From positions 61,402-125,401 of the forward strand of contig DATMMX010000028.1 of NCBI GenBank assembly GCA_035569495.1: a stretch of DNA of 64,000 nucleotides, in the 5' to 3' direction. Position 1 is the first letter of the stretch; each line of letters starts with the position of its first letter. This DNA is from DASRDZ01 sp035569495 (GTDB taxonomy: Bacteria; Chloroflexota; Dormibacteria; Aeolococcales; Aeolococcaceae). The position numbers and the translations under genes are program-made. Below are positions 8,463 through 15,725 of this stretch, piece by piece. The notes beneath the pieces were generated by a model. That model did no database searches. It saw nothing but the letters and a program-made list of their open reading frames with translations, and was not told the origin of the DNA.

Positions 8463-8984
8463 GTGATGGGGGAGCTGGTCATCAAGGTGCCGGCGCCGTT
8501 CAGCGGCGTGGGCGACGTCGGTTTCAGCGCGCGCTACCCGGCGCAGGAGGCGAGCGAGCCGCTGCGCGACGTGCCGCTGTTCGTCGAGGGGCCGGCGCGG
8601 CCGATGCGGGTGCTGGTCGAGCGGCTGGCGCTGCTCGCCGAGAAGGAGCGGCTGCTGGCGCTGGCGACGGTGGCGGCGGAGGACGAGGCGTACTCGTGGT
8701 CGCCGCCGATCCAGCTCACCGACGAGGTGTGCGTGCTGGCCTTTCGCGACCGCTCGCTGGTCGGGGGCGACTGGGGGGGTTCGGCTGTGGGTCGCCAGTA
8801 CCTGTGGAACCTGGTGCGGCCGATGGCCTTCACCTTCCTGCGCGACTGCGTGCGCCTCGGCGGCCTGCGCCTGGCCGACCGCATCGCCGTGGTGCTCGAC
8901 GCCGGGCAGCAGCCGCTGATCGACCTGGAGGTCGAGCGAAGCAGCATCTGGCCGCAGAACGGGACGCTGCTGCTCGGGGCGTAG
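8463..8984 (+). CDS. Conserved-looking protein of unknown function
   Basis: 173 residues starting GTG-ATG (8463/8466) three bases after the polX stop, with GGAGGAGGG upstream, so it is an operon partner of polX. The sequence is a mixed alpha/beta soluble protein without signal peptide or membrane segment and without a motif I recognise. Possible links to DNA repair rest on position only. Confidence 0.6.
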   Translation: MMGELVIKVPAPFSGVGDVGFSARYPAQEASEPLRDVPLFVEGPARPMRVLVERLALLAEKERLLALATVAAEDEAYSWSPPIQLTDEVCVLAFRDRSLVGGDWGGSAVGRQYLWNLVRPMAFTFLRDCVRLGGLRLADRIAVVLDAGQQPLIDLEVERSSIWPQNGTLLLGA

Positions 8985-8991
8985 CTGTCCC

Positions 8992-9426
8992 TTAGCCGAT
9001 CGGCGTCGCGTGTGGCGTGGGCGTCGCCGGGGCGGGGGTGCCGCTCGGGGTCGGGCTGGCGCCGGGGCTCGGGCTGGTGCCGGGCGTGCTGGTCGCGCCG
9101 GGGCTGGGCGTGGGCGTCGGCGGCGCGGTGGGCGGCAGCGGCGGCGTCGGGCAGTTGGCGAAGGCGGCGTTGAAGGGCGTCGCCGAAGGTGTCGCCGAGG
9201 GCGTGGCCGACGGGCTGGGGGCCGGCGTGGGCGACTGGCCCGGCGCACGCGTGGGGTAGGGCGTGTACGGGGTGTAGGTCGGGCAGGGCGGCAGAGGCGC
9301 CGGCGCGGCAGTGTGCGCCCCATTGACCAGCAGCGAAACGGCCACAGCGATCGCCCCGATCACCACGGTGATCACGAACGTCGCCGCGCCCCACTCGCGC
9401 CGCATCACTTTCCACCAGGTGCTCAC
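8992..9426 (-). CDS. Membrane-anchored Pro/Thr-rich protein
   Basis: 144 residues from the GTG at 9426, which overlaps the galU stop as GTGA. There is one N-terminal membrane helix (about residues 13-35), then a long extracellular tail dominated by Pro, Thr, Ser and Ala (PTPSPGATSTPGTSPSPG-like). Such tails are often O-glycosylated or span the cell wall. Coupling to galU would fit a role linked to surface glycans, but that is inference. Confidence 0.6.
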   Translation of the reverse strand: MSTWWKVMRREWGAATFVITVVIGAIAVAVSLLVNGAHTAAPAPLPPCPTYTPYTPYPTRAPGQSPTPAPSPSATPSATPSATPFNAAFANCPTPPLPPTAPPTPTPSPGATSTPGTSPSPGASPTPSGTPAPATPTPHATPIG

Positions 9427-10286
9427 GCAACGTACTCCCGGAGCGCCTGCTCCAACGCAGGTCCGAACGCCGGGTGATCCCGCGCCGTCCGCACCAATGT
9501 CCTGATCCAGCCTTCCGGCGTGCCCACGTCGAGCAGCTCCCCTTCGAATTCCAGCCCCCACACGGGCCCGTCCGCGAGCGCCCCCGCGATGCCGTCGGTG
9601 AGCTGGATCTCCCCGCCCGCGCCGGGCCGGGTGTGCTCCAGCGCCTCCATGACGGCCGGGGTGAGCACGTATCGTCCCATGATCGCCAGGTCGCTCGGCG
9701 CCTCCTCGGGGCGGGGCTTCTCGACCATGCTGGTGACGCGATGCAGGCGGCCGCTCGTCTCGCCGACCGACACCGACCCGTAGCGGCTGATCTGCTCCCT
9801 GGGCACGCGCATCAGGGCGAGGACCGGGGTGCGCAACTCCTTGTAGGCGTCGACGAGCTGGGCGAGCACGGGGCGGGCGCCCCAGCTCAGGTCGTCGGGG
9901 AGCAGGCAGGCGAAGGGGTTGCTCTGCACGACCGGCCTGGCCTGGAGCACCGCGTGTCCCAACCCGAGCGGCTCCGGCTGGTAGACGTAGGCGAACTTCG
10001 CCAGGTTCTGCGCGTACCGGACCGCCTCCAGCCCCTCCAGCTTGCCCCGCGCCTCCAGGGTGCGCTCCAGGTCGGGCGCCGAGTCGAAGTGCGCGGCGAG
10101 CAGCTCCTTGCCACGGCTGATCACCATGACCACCGTCTCGATCCCGGCCGCCGCCGCCTCCTCCACGCCCCACTGCAGCACGGGACGGTCGAGCACCGGC
10201 AGCAGCTCCTTGGGGAGCGCCTTGGTGGCCGGCAGGAAGCGCGTGCCCAGGCCGGCGGCAGGGATGACACAGTGACGGACGTCCAC
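9423..10286 (-). CDS. galU: UTP-glucose-1-phosphate uridylyltransferase
   Basis: 287 residues from the GTG at 10286 (VDVRHCVIPAAGLGTRFLPATK). An in-frame ATG at 10325 would add 13 atypical residues. The G-L-G-T-R nucleotide-binding loop, KELLPVLDRPVLQW and LPDDL are all standard GalU. It makes UDP-glucose from UTP and glucose-1-phosphate for cell-surface glycans. Length fits the family. It is translationally coupled to the Pro/Thr-rich membrane protein. Confidence 0.92.
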   Translation of the reverse strand: MDVRHCVIPAAGLGTRFLPATKALPKELLPVLDRPVLQWGVEEAAAAGIETVVMVISRGKELLAAHFDSAPDLERTLEARGKLEGLEAVRYAQNLAKFAYVYQPEPLGLGHAVLQARPVVQSNPFACLLPDDLSWGARPVLAQLVDAYKELRTPVLALMRVPREQISRYGSVSVGETSGRLHRVTSMVEKPRPEEAPSDLAIMGRYVLTPAVMEALEHTRPGAGGEIQLTDGIAGALADGPVWGLEFEGELLDVGTPEGWIRTLVRTARDHPAFGPALEQALREYVA

Positions 10287-10431
10287 GGCGGCGCATTGTC
10301 CCCTCTGCGGCTGCTTGGGCGCCACTCCGTTGTGTTCGGTGCGCTTTTGGGCCGGGGAGCTCGGCGCGGGCCGCCGTATAATGCGGGTCCGCCGCGCGGC
10401 GTGGCCTCCTGGGCCGCGGCCGCCCCTGCGC

Positions 10432-10505
10432 GCCCCGTTCGTCTAGTGGTCCAGGACACCGCCCTCTCAAGGCGGAGATCATCGGTTCAAATCCGATACG
10501 GGGTA
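10432..10505 (+). tRNA. tRNA-Glu (CTC anticodon)
   Basis: 74 bases folding as a complete cloverleaf. The acceptor GCCCCGT (10432-10438) pairs with ACGGGGT (10498-10504), with a G1-U72 wobble. The D-arm is 10441-10457. The anticodon stem is CCGCC/GGCGG with loop CTCTCAA and anticodon CTC at 10466-10468, reading GAG. The T-arm is ATCGG-TTCAAAT-CCGAT (10481-10497). The discriminator is A10505, and CCA is not encoded. An AT-richer accessory region follows directly. Confidence 0.95.
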
Positions 10506-10588
10506 CGCCGCTCCGGCTCTCTACGACCTCGTGCGGCGCGCAAAGGTCTGACCGCCGACGATGACCTACACTCCCGTTTTGGACGCAA

Positions 10589-10612
10589 ACCGTTCTTGCC
10601 GCGTGGAACGGT
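10589..10612. promoter_or_regulatory. Inverted repeat before the 10626 gene
   Basis: ACCGTTC (10589-10595) and GAACGGT (10606-10612) are a perfect 7-bp inverted repeat with a 10-base spacer, ending 13 bases before the ATG at 10626. It could be an operator or a hairpin in the leader. The role is not known. Confidence 0.35.
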
Positions 10613-10625
10613 AGTGAGGAAGGAC

Positions 10626-11204
10626 ATGAGCATCTTCGCCCTAGCTCAGCGAACCGCGCGCCATAACGCCCGTGTTGCCCGCGCGAGTACACCGATGGGC
10701 CATGCATTCTTTACGGCGCCCGCCGACGGGGAGAACGAGGCGGTTCACGCGGCTGCTCCTGTGGCCTCGCCGAAGGTGTTTCTCGACGCCGTGATGGCAT
10801 ACCTTCCTTTTGATCTCGTAGCGGGTTATGTCGTGATCGCCGGAGCAATTGGCAACCAGGGAACCTCGTTAGCGCTGACCTTCTTCTTCATTACATGGGC
10901 CCTCGCACCGCTCCTGGCCTTCGTTGCACAGCTGAAGCTCACGCAAGAGGAGGCTGGTGGCCCGGGGCATGCGTGGACGTATGCCACAGTGTGGGCGACC
11001 CTTGCGACCATCCCGGCGTTCGCCGCTTGGGTCACAACGCTCCCCGGCTCCGTCGTCGGTGCGCACCTTCGATCATTGGACAGCCGCAATGGAGCTGGGG
11101 TAATCGTCCTCGCAGGACTCGCCTTACCAGCGATCGGCACAATCGCTGAGCGGCTGGATTTCCGACGCGCAAAACGTATCGCCACTCGTCACAATGGCTC
11201 GTAG
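10626..11204 (+). CDS. Membrane protein of unknown function
   Basis: 192 residues. The ATG at 10626 is preceded by GAGGAAGGAC. A hydrophilic 50-residue N-terminus precedes four hydrophobic segments (about 60-80, 85-105, 118-140 and 150-170) and a basic tail. No family is recognised. Base composition is more AT-rich than the flanking housekeeping genes, and it is the first gene after the tRNA, so it is probably part of an acquired segment. Its last 16 bases overlap the 3' end of the retropepsin-like gene. Confidence 0.6.
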   Translation: MSIFALAQRTARHNARVARASTPMGHAFFTAPADGENEAVHAAAPVASPKVFLDAVMAYLPFDLVAGYVVIAGAIGNQGTSLALTFFFITWALAPLLAFVAQLKLTQEEAGGPGHAWTYATVWATLATIPAFAAWVTTLPGSVVGAHLRSLDSRNGAGVIVLAGLALPAIGTIAERLDFRRAKRIATRHNGS

Positions 11205-11596
11205 CTGACCTCGGCGAGGGGATGATTGAATCCTACGAGGAACTCCTGAAAAGTTGGAACTAGACCCAGGATCACTAAGCCGCGTGGCATTCCGGCGGTG
11301 AGTTTCACCGTCGTTCCCATCAGCTTTCCCCACATCTCAAGTGTGAGGCGTGTAACCCAAGCCTCAGCGCCACCGCCGGCAGTCTCAACTCGGGCAGTTC
11401 CGCTCCGAGGCAGGCGAACACGGAACAGTTCGCGGATGTCGTCGACATTCATAAGGGTCTCCTCGGATCCGCTGTCGAGGATTCCGGGGAGGGAGAAGGA
11501 TATAGACCCGGCGGTTACAGTGACTTGCACGATAGGCGCTTGGCGCCCATCCAACGGCCCATATGGAGCCAACCCTCGGTAAGTTACCGATGCCAC
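11189..11596 (-). CDS. Retropepsin-like aspartic protease
   Basis: 135 residues from the GTG at 11596. A single catalytic motif L-D-S-G (D41-S42-G43) sits in ILDSGSEETLMN, as in bacterial and retroviral-type aspartic proteases where the hydrophobic-hydrophobic-D-(T/S)-G loop precedes a helix. The C-terminus has VILGLVPTFQEF..., the ILG element of the family. Such single-domain proteins act as homodimers. It is the last gene of a three-gene operon, overlapping the preceding gene by 13 bp. The substrate is unknown; the two upstream proteins are candidates. Confidence 0.75.
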   Translation of the reverse strand: MASVTYRGLAPYGPLDGRQAPIVQVTVTAGSISFSLPGILDSGSEETLMNVDDIRELFRVRLPRSGTARVETAGGGAEAWVTRLTLEMWGKLMGTTVKLTAGMPRGLVILGLVPTFQEFLVGFNHPLAEVSYEPL

Positions 11597-12279
11597 GCGC
11601 TGAACCGCCCCAGCGCCTCGTCCGTCATGCGAACGATCAGAGGAGGACGCGATAGCTCAAGTGCCAGACACTCATCACGCAACGCAGCGAGCGATTGGGA
11701 GTGCGCGACGACGTCACCCTCAACCACGGCTATCCATTCGCCCTGGAACCGCTGGCGGAGCGTGTTACGGTTCGTTTGCACCCAGCCCAACTCCGATCCG
11801 ACGAGCGACCCATTCACCACAGACGAAATCGCTTCGCGGCTGTCGCCGACCGGTACTTCGTCGCCAGAGAGATCCTCGTCTGGAGCGCCCGACGGTGACC
11901 AACCGAGGTAGCGGATCGCGGGCGCGATTGCGAAGTACGAGTGACCAGCCCCTGACAGACCGCCCCTCAGGTAGTGATCGAGAGTTCTGATCTCTTCTGA
12001 TCTCTCGTCCGCGGAATACGAAAGAAATATGCGAATCCGTCGCCTTGTCGAGGGCCTAAGGTAATGCCGGATGCTGGCCACCGTACGGTACGCAGTTTCG
12101 GGTGGCCTACCAGGTTCTGGCCTCGTTCCCTCTCCAAGGAGAGCTCCTAGGAGTTGCGCCTCGTTGCTCAGCACGCTCGCCTTGATGTTTGTCATCCAAA
12201 GCTGCACGGGGGAGCGCAGCGCAGCAACGTCAGTCCATGCATGCGACTCATCTACGCACCGGGCATCAAGCTGGGTCAT
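11584..12279 (-). CDS. DUF5678-domain protein
   Basis: 231 residues. Residues about 174-220 (RQRFQGEWIAVVEGDVVAHSQSLAAL..., then PPLIVRM) match DUF5678, a short domain with the pattern 'ux-GxWVAxxxGxVxAHGxdlxel'. The first 170 residues are not recognised and look mostly soluble. It lies 3 bp after the 226-residue gene and overlaps the retropepsin-like gene, so all three are probably co-translated. DUF5678 beside a retropepsin-like protein suggests protease and substrate or adaptor, an inference from position. Confidence 0.65.
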   Translation of the reverse strand: MTQLDARCVDESHAWTDVAALRSPVQLWMTNIKASVLSNEAQLLGALLGEGTRPEPGRPPETAYRTVASIRHYLRPSTRRRIRIFLSYSADERSEEIRTLDHYLRGGLSGAGHSYFAIAPAIRYLGWSPSGAPDEDLSGDEVPVGDSREAISSVVNGSLVGSELGWVQTNRNTLRQRFQGEWIAVVEGDVVAHSQSLAALRDECLALELSRPPLIVRMTDEALGRFSAWHR

Positions 12280-12282
12280 CGC

Positions 12283-12963
12283 CTACTCCGTTGACCCGTT
12301 GAGCACAACCACCCCGCCTCGCTCGGAGGATACAACCGCCGCTGCCGCCTTCTCGGTGGCCCGGGTGAGAATCCGTTGAAGCCTAGCGATGTCGCGAGGC
12401 TGCAATATCACCCTGAACTGCTCCGTTTCGCCTTCGTCACCGTTGGGATGGAAGAGAAGCGTCAACTCGTGAACGAGGACTCCCGCTGTAGCCTCGTCCG
12501 TCCGGGCGTGGGGCAGCACTGGGCGGACGCTCGTGATAGTCCTAGCGTCATGGAACGTTCTCTCCCCATCACTGGCAATATCCGTCGCTCGCGTTGAAAT
12601 CCACACGGCGTCGCTCTTTCCGAGAGTCGCCAACCTCTCCTCCAGAGACCGACGTTCTTCATCGGAGATCGACAAGCTTTTCGAGCTTGCGAGTTCCTTT
12701 GCCACGCGGTCGACAGACCACCCTATGATCCGCCGTAGACCCAAAGCCGCGAGTGTCGCGAGTAGAGCCTCCCGGGCGCCAGGCGAAAGGGGCGCGTCCG
12801 TCAGTCGCCGGAGCAGTTCGGAGCCACCATCCACTGGCGATTGGGCTGCGAGCCAGGCCCGCAGGGCCTCGACCTCCGCATCCGCCATACGGCTGAGCTG
12901 CTCGAACGGACCCCGGATGGCGTCTGGAACGTCAATACCGCCCTCGACGTCTACCTCGGCCAC
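12283..12963 (-). CDS. Unknown protein, first gene of protease operon
   Basis: 226 residues from the GTG at 12963. There is an acidic N-terminal helical part (1-65), a hydrophobic helix about 65-85, then a C-terminal half with RTITSVRPVL, VLVHELTLLFHP and a final helix RDIARLQRILTRATEKAAA. That half resembles a strand-hairpin-helix fold found in uncharacterised bacterial proteins, but I cannot name it. It has no signal peptide. It heads the operon 12963-11189 and faces the Fic-like gene across 160 bp. Confidence 0.6.
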   Translation of the reverse strand: MAEVDVEGGIDVPDAIRGPFEQLSRMADAEVEALRAWLAAQSPVDGGSELLRRLTDAPLSPGAREALLATLAALGLRRIIGWSVDRVAKELASSKSLSISDEERRSLEERLATLGKSDAVWISTRATDIASDGERTFHDARTITSVRPVLPHARTDEATAGVLVHELTLLFHPNGDEGETEQFRVILQPRDIARLQRILTRATEKAAAAVVSSERGGVVVLNGSTE

Positions 12964-13103
12964 GTTGTTTGTCTCCTGCTCCCAGCGGGCTGACGGCGAA
13001 CCTCCGCCTCGGGGGTCGCCATGCTACGCCGCCAGGTCGACGTCTGGCGCGTAAGGACTAGGGGGCTCCGCCTCGGGCATGAGATTATGATATCAGCTTC
13101 TAG

Positions 13104-13115
13104 TCGAATATTCGA
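13104..13115. promoter_or_regulatory. 12-bp palindrome in divergent promoter region
   Basis: TCGAATATTCGA is a perfect palindrome 8 bases before the GTG at 13124. A TATGAT hexamer (13086-13091) could be a -10 for the rightward gene, placing the palindrome just downstream of the start of transcription. It lies between the protease operon and a gene with a C-terminal winged helix, so it is a natural candidate operator for that protein. Confidence 0.4.
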
Positions 13116-13123
13116 ACATTTGA

Positions 13124-14140
13124 GTGACCACCGCTTGGCAAATTGCGCCAGCACTCACTGACGTCGTGGGTGAGATTTACGACGCCTTGGGCGCGCTGTC
13201 GTCCCTAGCGAAGCGCGGCGGACCATGGTTCGATCCGTTCTCGACTGGGATACGAGCTACGGTCCTGAGCGCGGCGCTAGCGCTCGAAGGGCAGCCTGTG
13301 CCGGACGCGGTGGCTCACGCCTTGGCAGCCGATCCTCTCGGTGGCCCAGCAGGGACAGACCCTCGTTGGCGAGGTCTCGCCCTCGCCTGGCAACGCGCAA
13401 GCATGGGCATCGGGGCCCTGCCAGAGCCATGGAGTCTGCGGTTGTGCCAAGAGCTGTTCTTCCTGATCCAGGCCGGGAACCCTACGACCAGCGCGGCCGG
13501 TCAAGACGCCTTGAGACAACTGCCCGCCGTGCTCGACCAACTGGGCGGATCAGACGCGGCCGTGCCCCGCCCGATTCGGGCGGTCGCCACTATGACGGCA
13601 GTTCAACGAACGCTGCTCGACAAACCGTGGTCAGGCCCGTTGGCGCTCATAGGATTCGCAGCCGTGCTTGCCGAAGGGACCGGTTTGCCCACGGATTGGG
13701 TCGCCATCGACCCCTGGTTGATAGACCATCGCGGGGACTACGTCGCCGCACAGGAATTCGCAAGGGGTCACAGTCCCAGAGACATGCTGTCATGGGCCTC
13801 GTTTTGCCTACACGTGTGTCGGCAACGTCTGCAGCTATCGTGCGAGCAAGCACAGGCAGCCAGCGCCCAGCACGACAGCTGTACTCACCTCAGCACGCTT
13901 GAACAACTCTCGCCTCGCTGCGTGGACGCGCTCGTGCGAGCCGTGACAGGTCATCCTCTTACCAACCGCGGACACCGCGGAAGACACGGCATCGCACCCG
14001 CAACTGCCGTACTGGACCTTCGGTCCCTTGCGGCCGCCGGCTGGCTCCGGACCGAAGGGTCGGGGCGGAGCACCAGCTATATAGCGACGGACCAATTGCG
14101 GCGCGCCCTATCATCCGCTGGTCGCCTCGACCGGGCGTGA
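13124..14140 (+). CDS. Degenerate Fic-like protein with winged helix
   Basis: 338 residues from a GTG with no visible Shine-Dalgarno, so possibly leaderless. Residues about 145-240 have the helical layout of the Fic fold: PIRAVATMTAVQRTLLDKPWSGPLALIGFAAVLAEG..., then a LIDHRGDYVAAQEFARG segment like the 'hrxxYYxALqxar' helix of Fic proteins. However, the catalytic HPFxxGNGR is absent (LDKPWSGPLA stands at that place). Residues about 265-335 look like a winged helix (AVLDLRSLAAAGWLRTEGSGRSTSYIAT). If correct it is an inactive Fic-fold regulator. The assignment is by eye and uncertain. Confidence 0.45.
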   Translation: MTTAWQIAPALTDVVGEIYDALGALSSLAKRGGPWFDPFSTGIRATVLSAALALEGQPVPDAVAHALAADPLGGPAGTDPRWRGLALAWQRASMGIGALPEPWSLRLCQELFFLIQAGNPTTSAAGQDALRQLPAVLDQLGGSDAAVPRPIRAVATMTAVQRTLLDKPWSGPLALIGFAAVLAEGTGLPTDWVAIDPWLIDHRGDYVAAQEFARGHSPRDMLSWASFCLHVCRQRLQLSCEQAQAASAQHDSCTHLSTLEQLSPRCVDALVRAVTGHPLTNRGHRGRHGIAPATAVLDLRSLAAAGWLRTEGSGRSTSYIATDQLRRALSSAGRLDRA

Positions 14141-14397
14141 CCGCATCCCTGAGTCGACGCCGGACCTATCCGGCTCGCCGGGCGGCCCGGGTCGGTGCCG
14201 CCGGTTTACTCCGTGCTCTCCGACATGACTCTGAGCCTCGACCCGCGGCCGCCTTCTCGGATATACACACACTTGGTGTTCTCGCATCCGTCCAGGCCTG
14301 CGCCCGCCGTTACACCGCGGCATCAGGCGGGCTCCCCCGGCGTCGCGCCTCCGGGAGGCAGGTGGCTTGACAAGCCCGCCCGCCGCCGCTACGCTTC

Positions 14398-14415
14398 GGT
14401 AAGTCATTACTTACC
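14398..14415. promoter_or_regulatory. Operator-like palindrome before SRPBCC gene
   Basis: GGTAAGT (14398-14404) and ACTTACC (14409-14415) form a perfect inverted repeat around CATT, 18 bp in total, ending 18 bases before the ATG at 14434. Sites of this TAAGT-N4-ACTTA type are bound by TetR and similar dimers. No regulator gene is adjacent. Confidence 0.5.
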
Positions 14416-14433
14416 AATAGCAGGACGCCCAGC

Positions 14434-14913
14434 ATGAGCACACAGACCGGCAGCACGACCGTGACCGAGACGATCACGGTCGACGCCCCCGTCGACAGGG
14501 CCTTCACGGTGTTCACCCAGGACATGGCGAGCTGGTGGCCGACCAGCCACCACATCCTCCAGGCGCCGCTGGCGGAGATGATCTTCGAGCCGCGCGCCGG
14601 CGGCAGCGTCATCGACCGGGGCACCGACGGCAGCGAGTGCCGCTGGGCGCGGGTGCTCGCCTACGAGCCGCCCAGCCGCCTCGTATTCTCGTGGGACATC
14701 ACCATGTCCTGGCAGGTCGAGACCGACCCGGCCAGGGCGAGTGAGATCGAGGTGCGCTTCATTCCCGAGGGCGAGGCGCGCACCCGCGTCGAGCTGGAGC
14801 ACCGCCACATCGACCGGCACGGCGAGGGCTGGGAGCAGATGCGCGAGGCGGTGGGTTCGCCGAACGGATGGCGCGTCGGGCTGACCAACTTCGCGGAGCG
14901 GGTCAGGGCCTAG
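14434..14913 (+). CDS. SRPBCC/AHSA1-domain protein
   Basis: 159 residues with the START-like SRPBCC pattern: TVDAPVDRAFTVFTQDMASWWP near the N-terminus, FEPRAGGSVIDR, and VLAYEPPSRLVFSWDI, then a C-terminal helix GWxxxLxNFAERV. These proteins bind hydrophobic ligands in a helix-grip cavity. In actinobacteria they are often paired with ArsR-type regulators, but none is next to it here. Its last 11 bases overlap the convergent DUF2277 gene. Confidence 0.88.
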   Translation: MSTQTGSTTVTETITVDAPVDRAFTVFTQDMASWWPTSHHILQAPLAEMIFEPRAGGSVIDRGTDGSECRWARVLAYEPPSRLVFSWDITMSWQVETDPARASEIEVRFIPEGEARTRVELEHRHIDRHGEGWEQMREAVGSPNGWRVGLTNFAERVRA

Positions 14914-15130
14914 CGGCGGCCGCGGCCCTCCCGGGGACGACCAGCTCGCCGAGCATGCGCTCGGTGACGGCGGCGATGTCGTCGACCGCCGCGTCGAAGG
15001 CGGCGCGGTTGGCCTGGGAGGGCACGCGGTATCCGCTCAGCTTGCGGACGAACTGCAGCGCCGCGGCGTGCACGTCGTCGCGGCTGGGGGGCGGCGTGGC
15101 GCCGCGCAGCGTCTTGATGGATCGGCACAT
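14903..15130 (-). CDS. DUF2277 family protein
   Basis: 75 residues from the ATG at 15130. The N-terminus MCRSIKTLRG, followed by PPPSRDDVHAAALQFVRKLSGYRVPSQAN and a final helix, matches the small DUF2277 family (MCRxIxxL...PxxT..ExxAAALQyVRKvSG). Function is unknown. The Cys at position 2 and Arg at position 3 are the conserved residues. Convergent with the SRPBCC gene. Confidence 0.85.
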   Translation of the reverse strand: MCRSIKTLRGATPPPSRDDVHAAALQFVRKLSGYRVPSQANRAAFDAAVDDIAAVTERMLGELVVPGRAAAAARP

Positions 15131-15460
15131 GCCGGCAACCCTACACCACGGGCGGCGGCGGTAAAGCCCTGTGAAGCCGCGGAACGCGAAGCCACGGCAG
15201 CGCAAAACCCAGGCCCCACAAGGCAAACCCCGCACCGCACGAGACCCGGCACAACGCCGCCGTCGCCGAATCGTGCAACGGCCCTGCGCAACGCGATCAC
15301 GGGTGTGTGCCGCGCCGGGCCGCGCCGCACGCCCGCTCCTACACTCGCCGCAACCCGTCCTGCGCACCGACGCAGGCGGGGCGTCCCGGCAACAGTTCCC
15401 GCCCACGACCCGCACCGATTCCAGCCCCGGCTTGGTTCTCAGCAGTGTGGGGAGGCAGCG
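15131..15460. other. Non-coding stretch of 330 bases
   Basis: C/A-rich sequence between the divergent DUF2277 gene and the small membrane protein. No reading frame here has convincing codon use, and I see no RNA structure or promoter of good quality. The last ten bases carry the GGGGAGG ribosome site of the next gene. Confidence 0.5.
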
Positions 15461-15721
15461 ATGTCTGTGGTCCGGTTCGACGACGTGAATCGACGCGAGT
15501 GCGCCGTCGCATCAGCGACGCTGGTCGCGCCCGCGGCGCAACGGGGAATGGGTCAGGATGCGGTGGGAGCCCTCACCGGCGCCCACCGCATCGCTGCCCC
15601 GCCGCAGCGCACCCAGCGCATGTCCAGCGCCCGGCGCCGGGGCATGGTGCTGATCGGCGCCATGGTGCTGGTGGCGTCGCTCGCCGGCGCGCTGCTGGGT
15701 CGGCTGCTCGCCGCGGCCTAG
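15461..15721 (+). CDS. 86-residue C-terminally anchored membrane protein
   Basis: The ATG at 15461 has GGGGAGG five bases upstream, which supports this start. A hydrophilic N-terminal 55 residues end in RRRG and one hydrophobic helix (MVLIGAMVLVASLAGALLGRLLAAA) finishes the protein. It has tail-anchored topology with the N-terminus inside. No family is recognised. It converges on the Asp-box protein gene with 4 bp between the stops. Confidence 0.55.
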   Translation: MSVVRFDDVNRRECAVASATLVAPAAQRGMGQDAVGALTGAHRIAAPPQRTQRMSSARRRGMVLIGAMVLVASLAGALLGRLLAAA

Positions 15722-15725
15722 CGGC

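Noticed and set aside
13124..14140. Active Fic AMP-transferase
   Set aside because: The HPFxxGNGR motif is missing, so only a degenerate fold is suggested.
14137..14370. Small plus-strand reading frame
   Set aside because: Arg/Ala-rich, no ribosome site and no conserved pattern; probably chance.
10498..14433. Attachment-site repeat of the tRNA-Glu 3' end
   Set aside because: I looked for TTCAAATCCGAT and close forms in the region to 14,433 and found none, so no att site is claimed.
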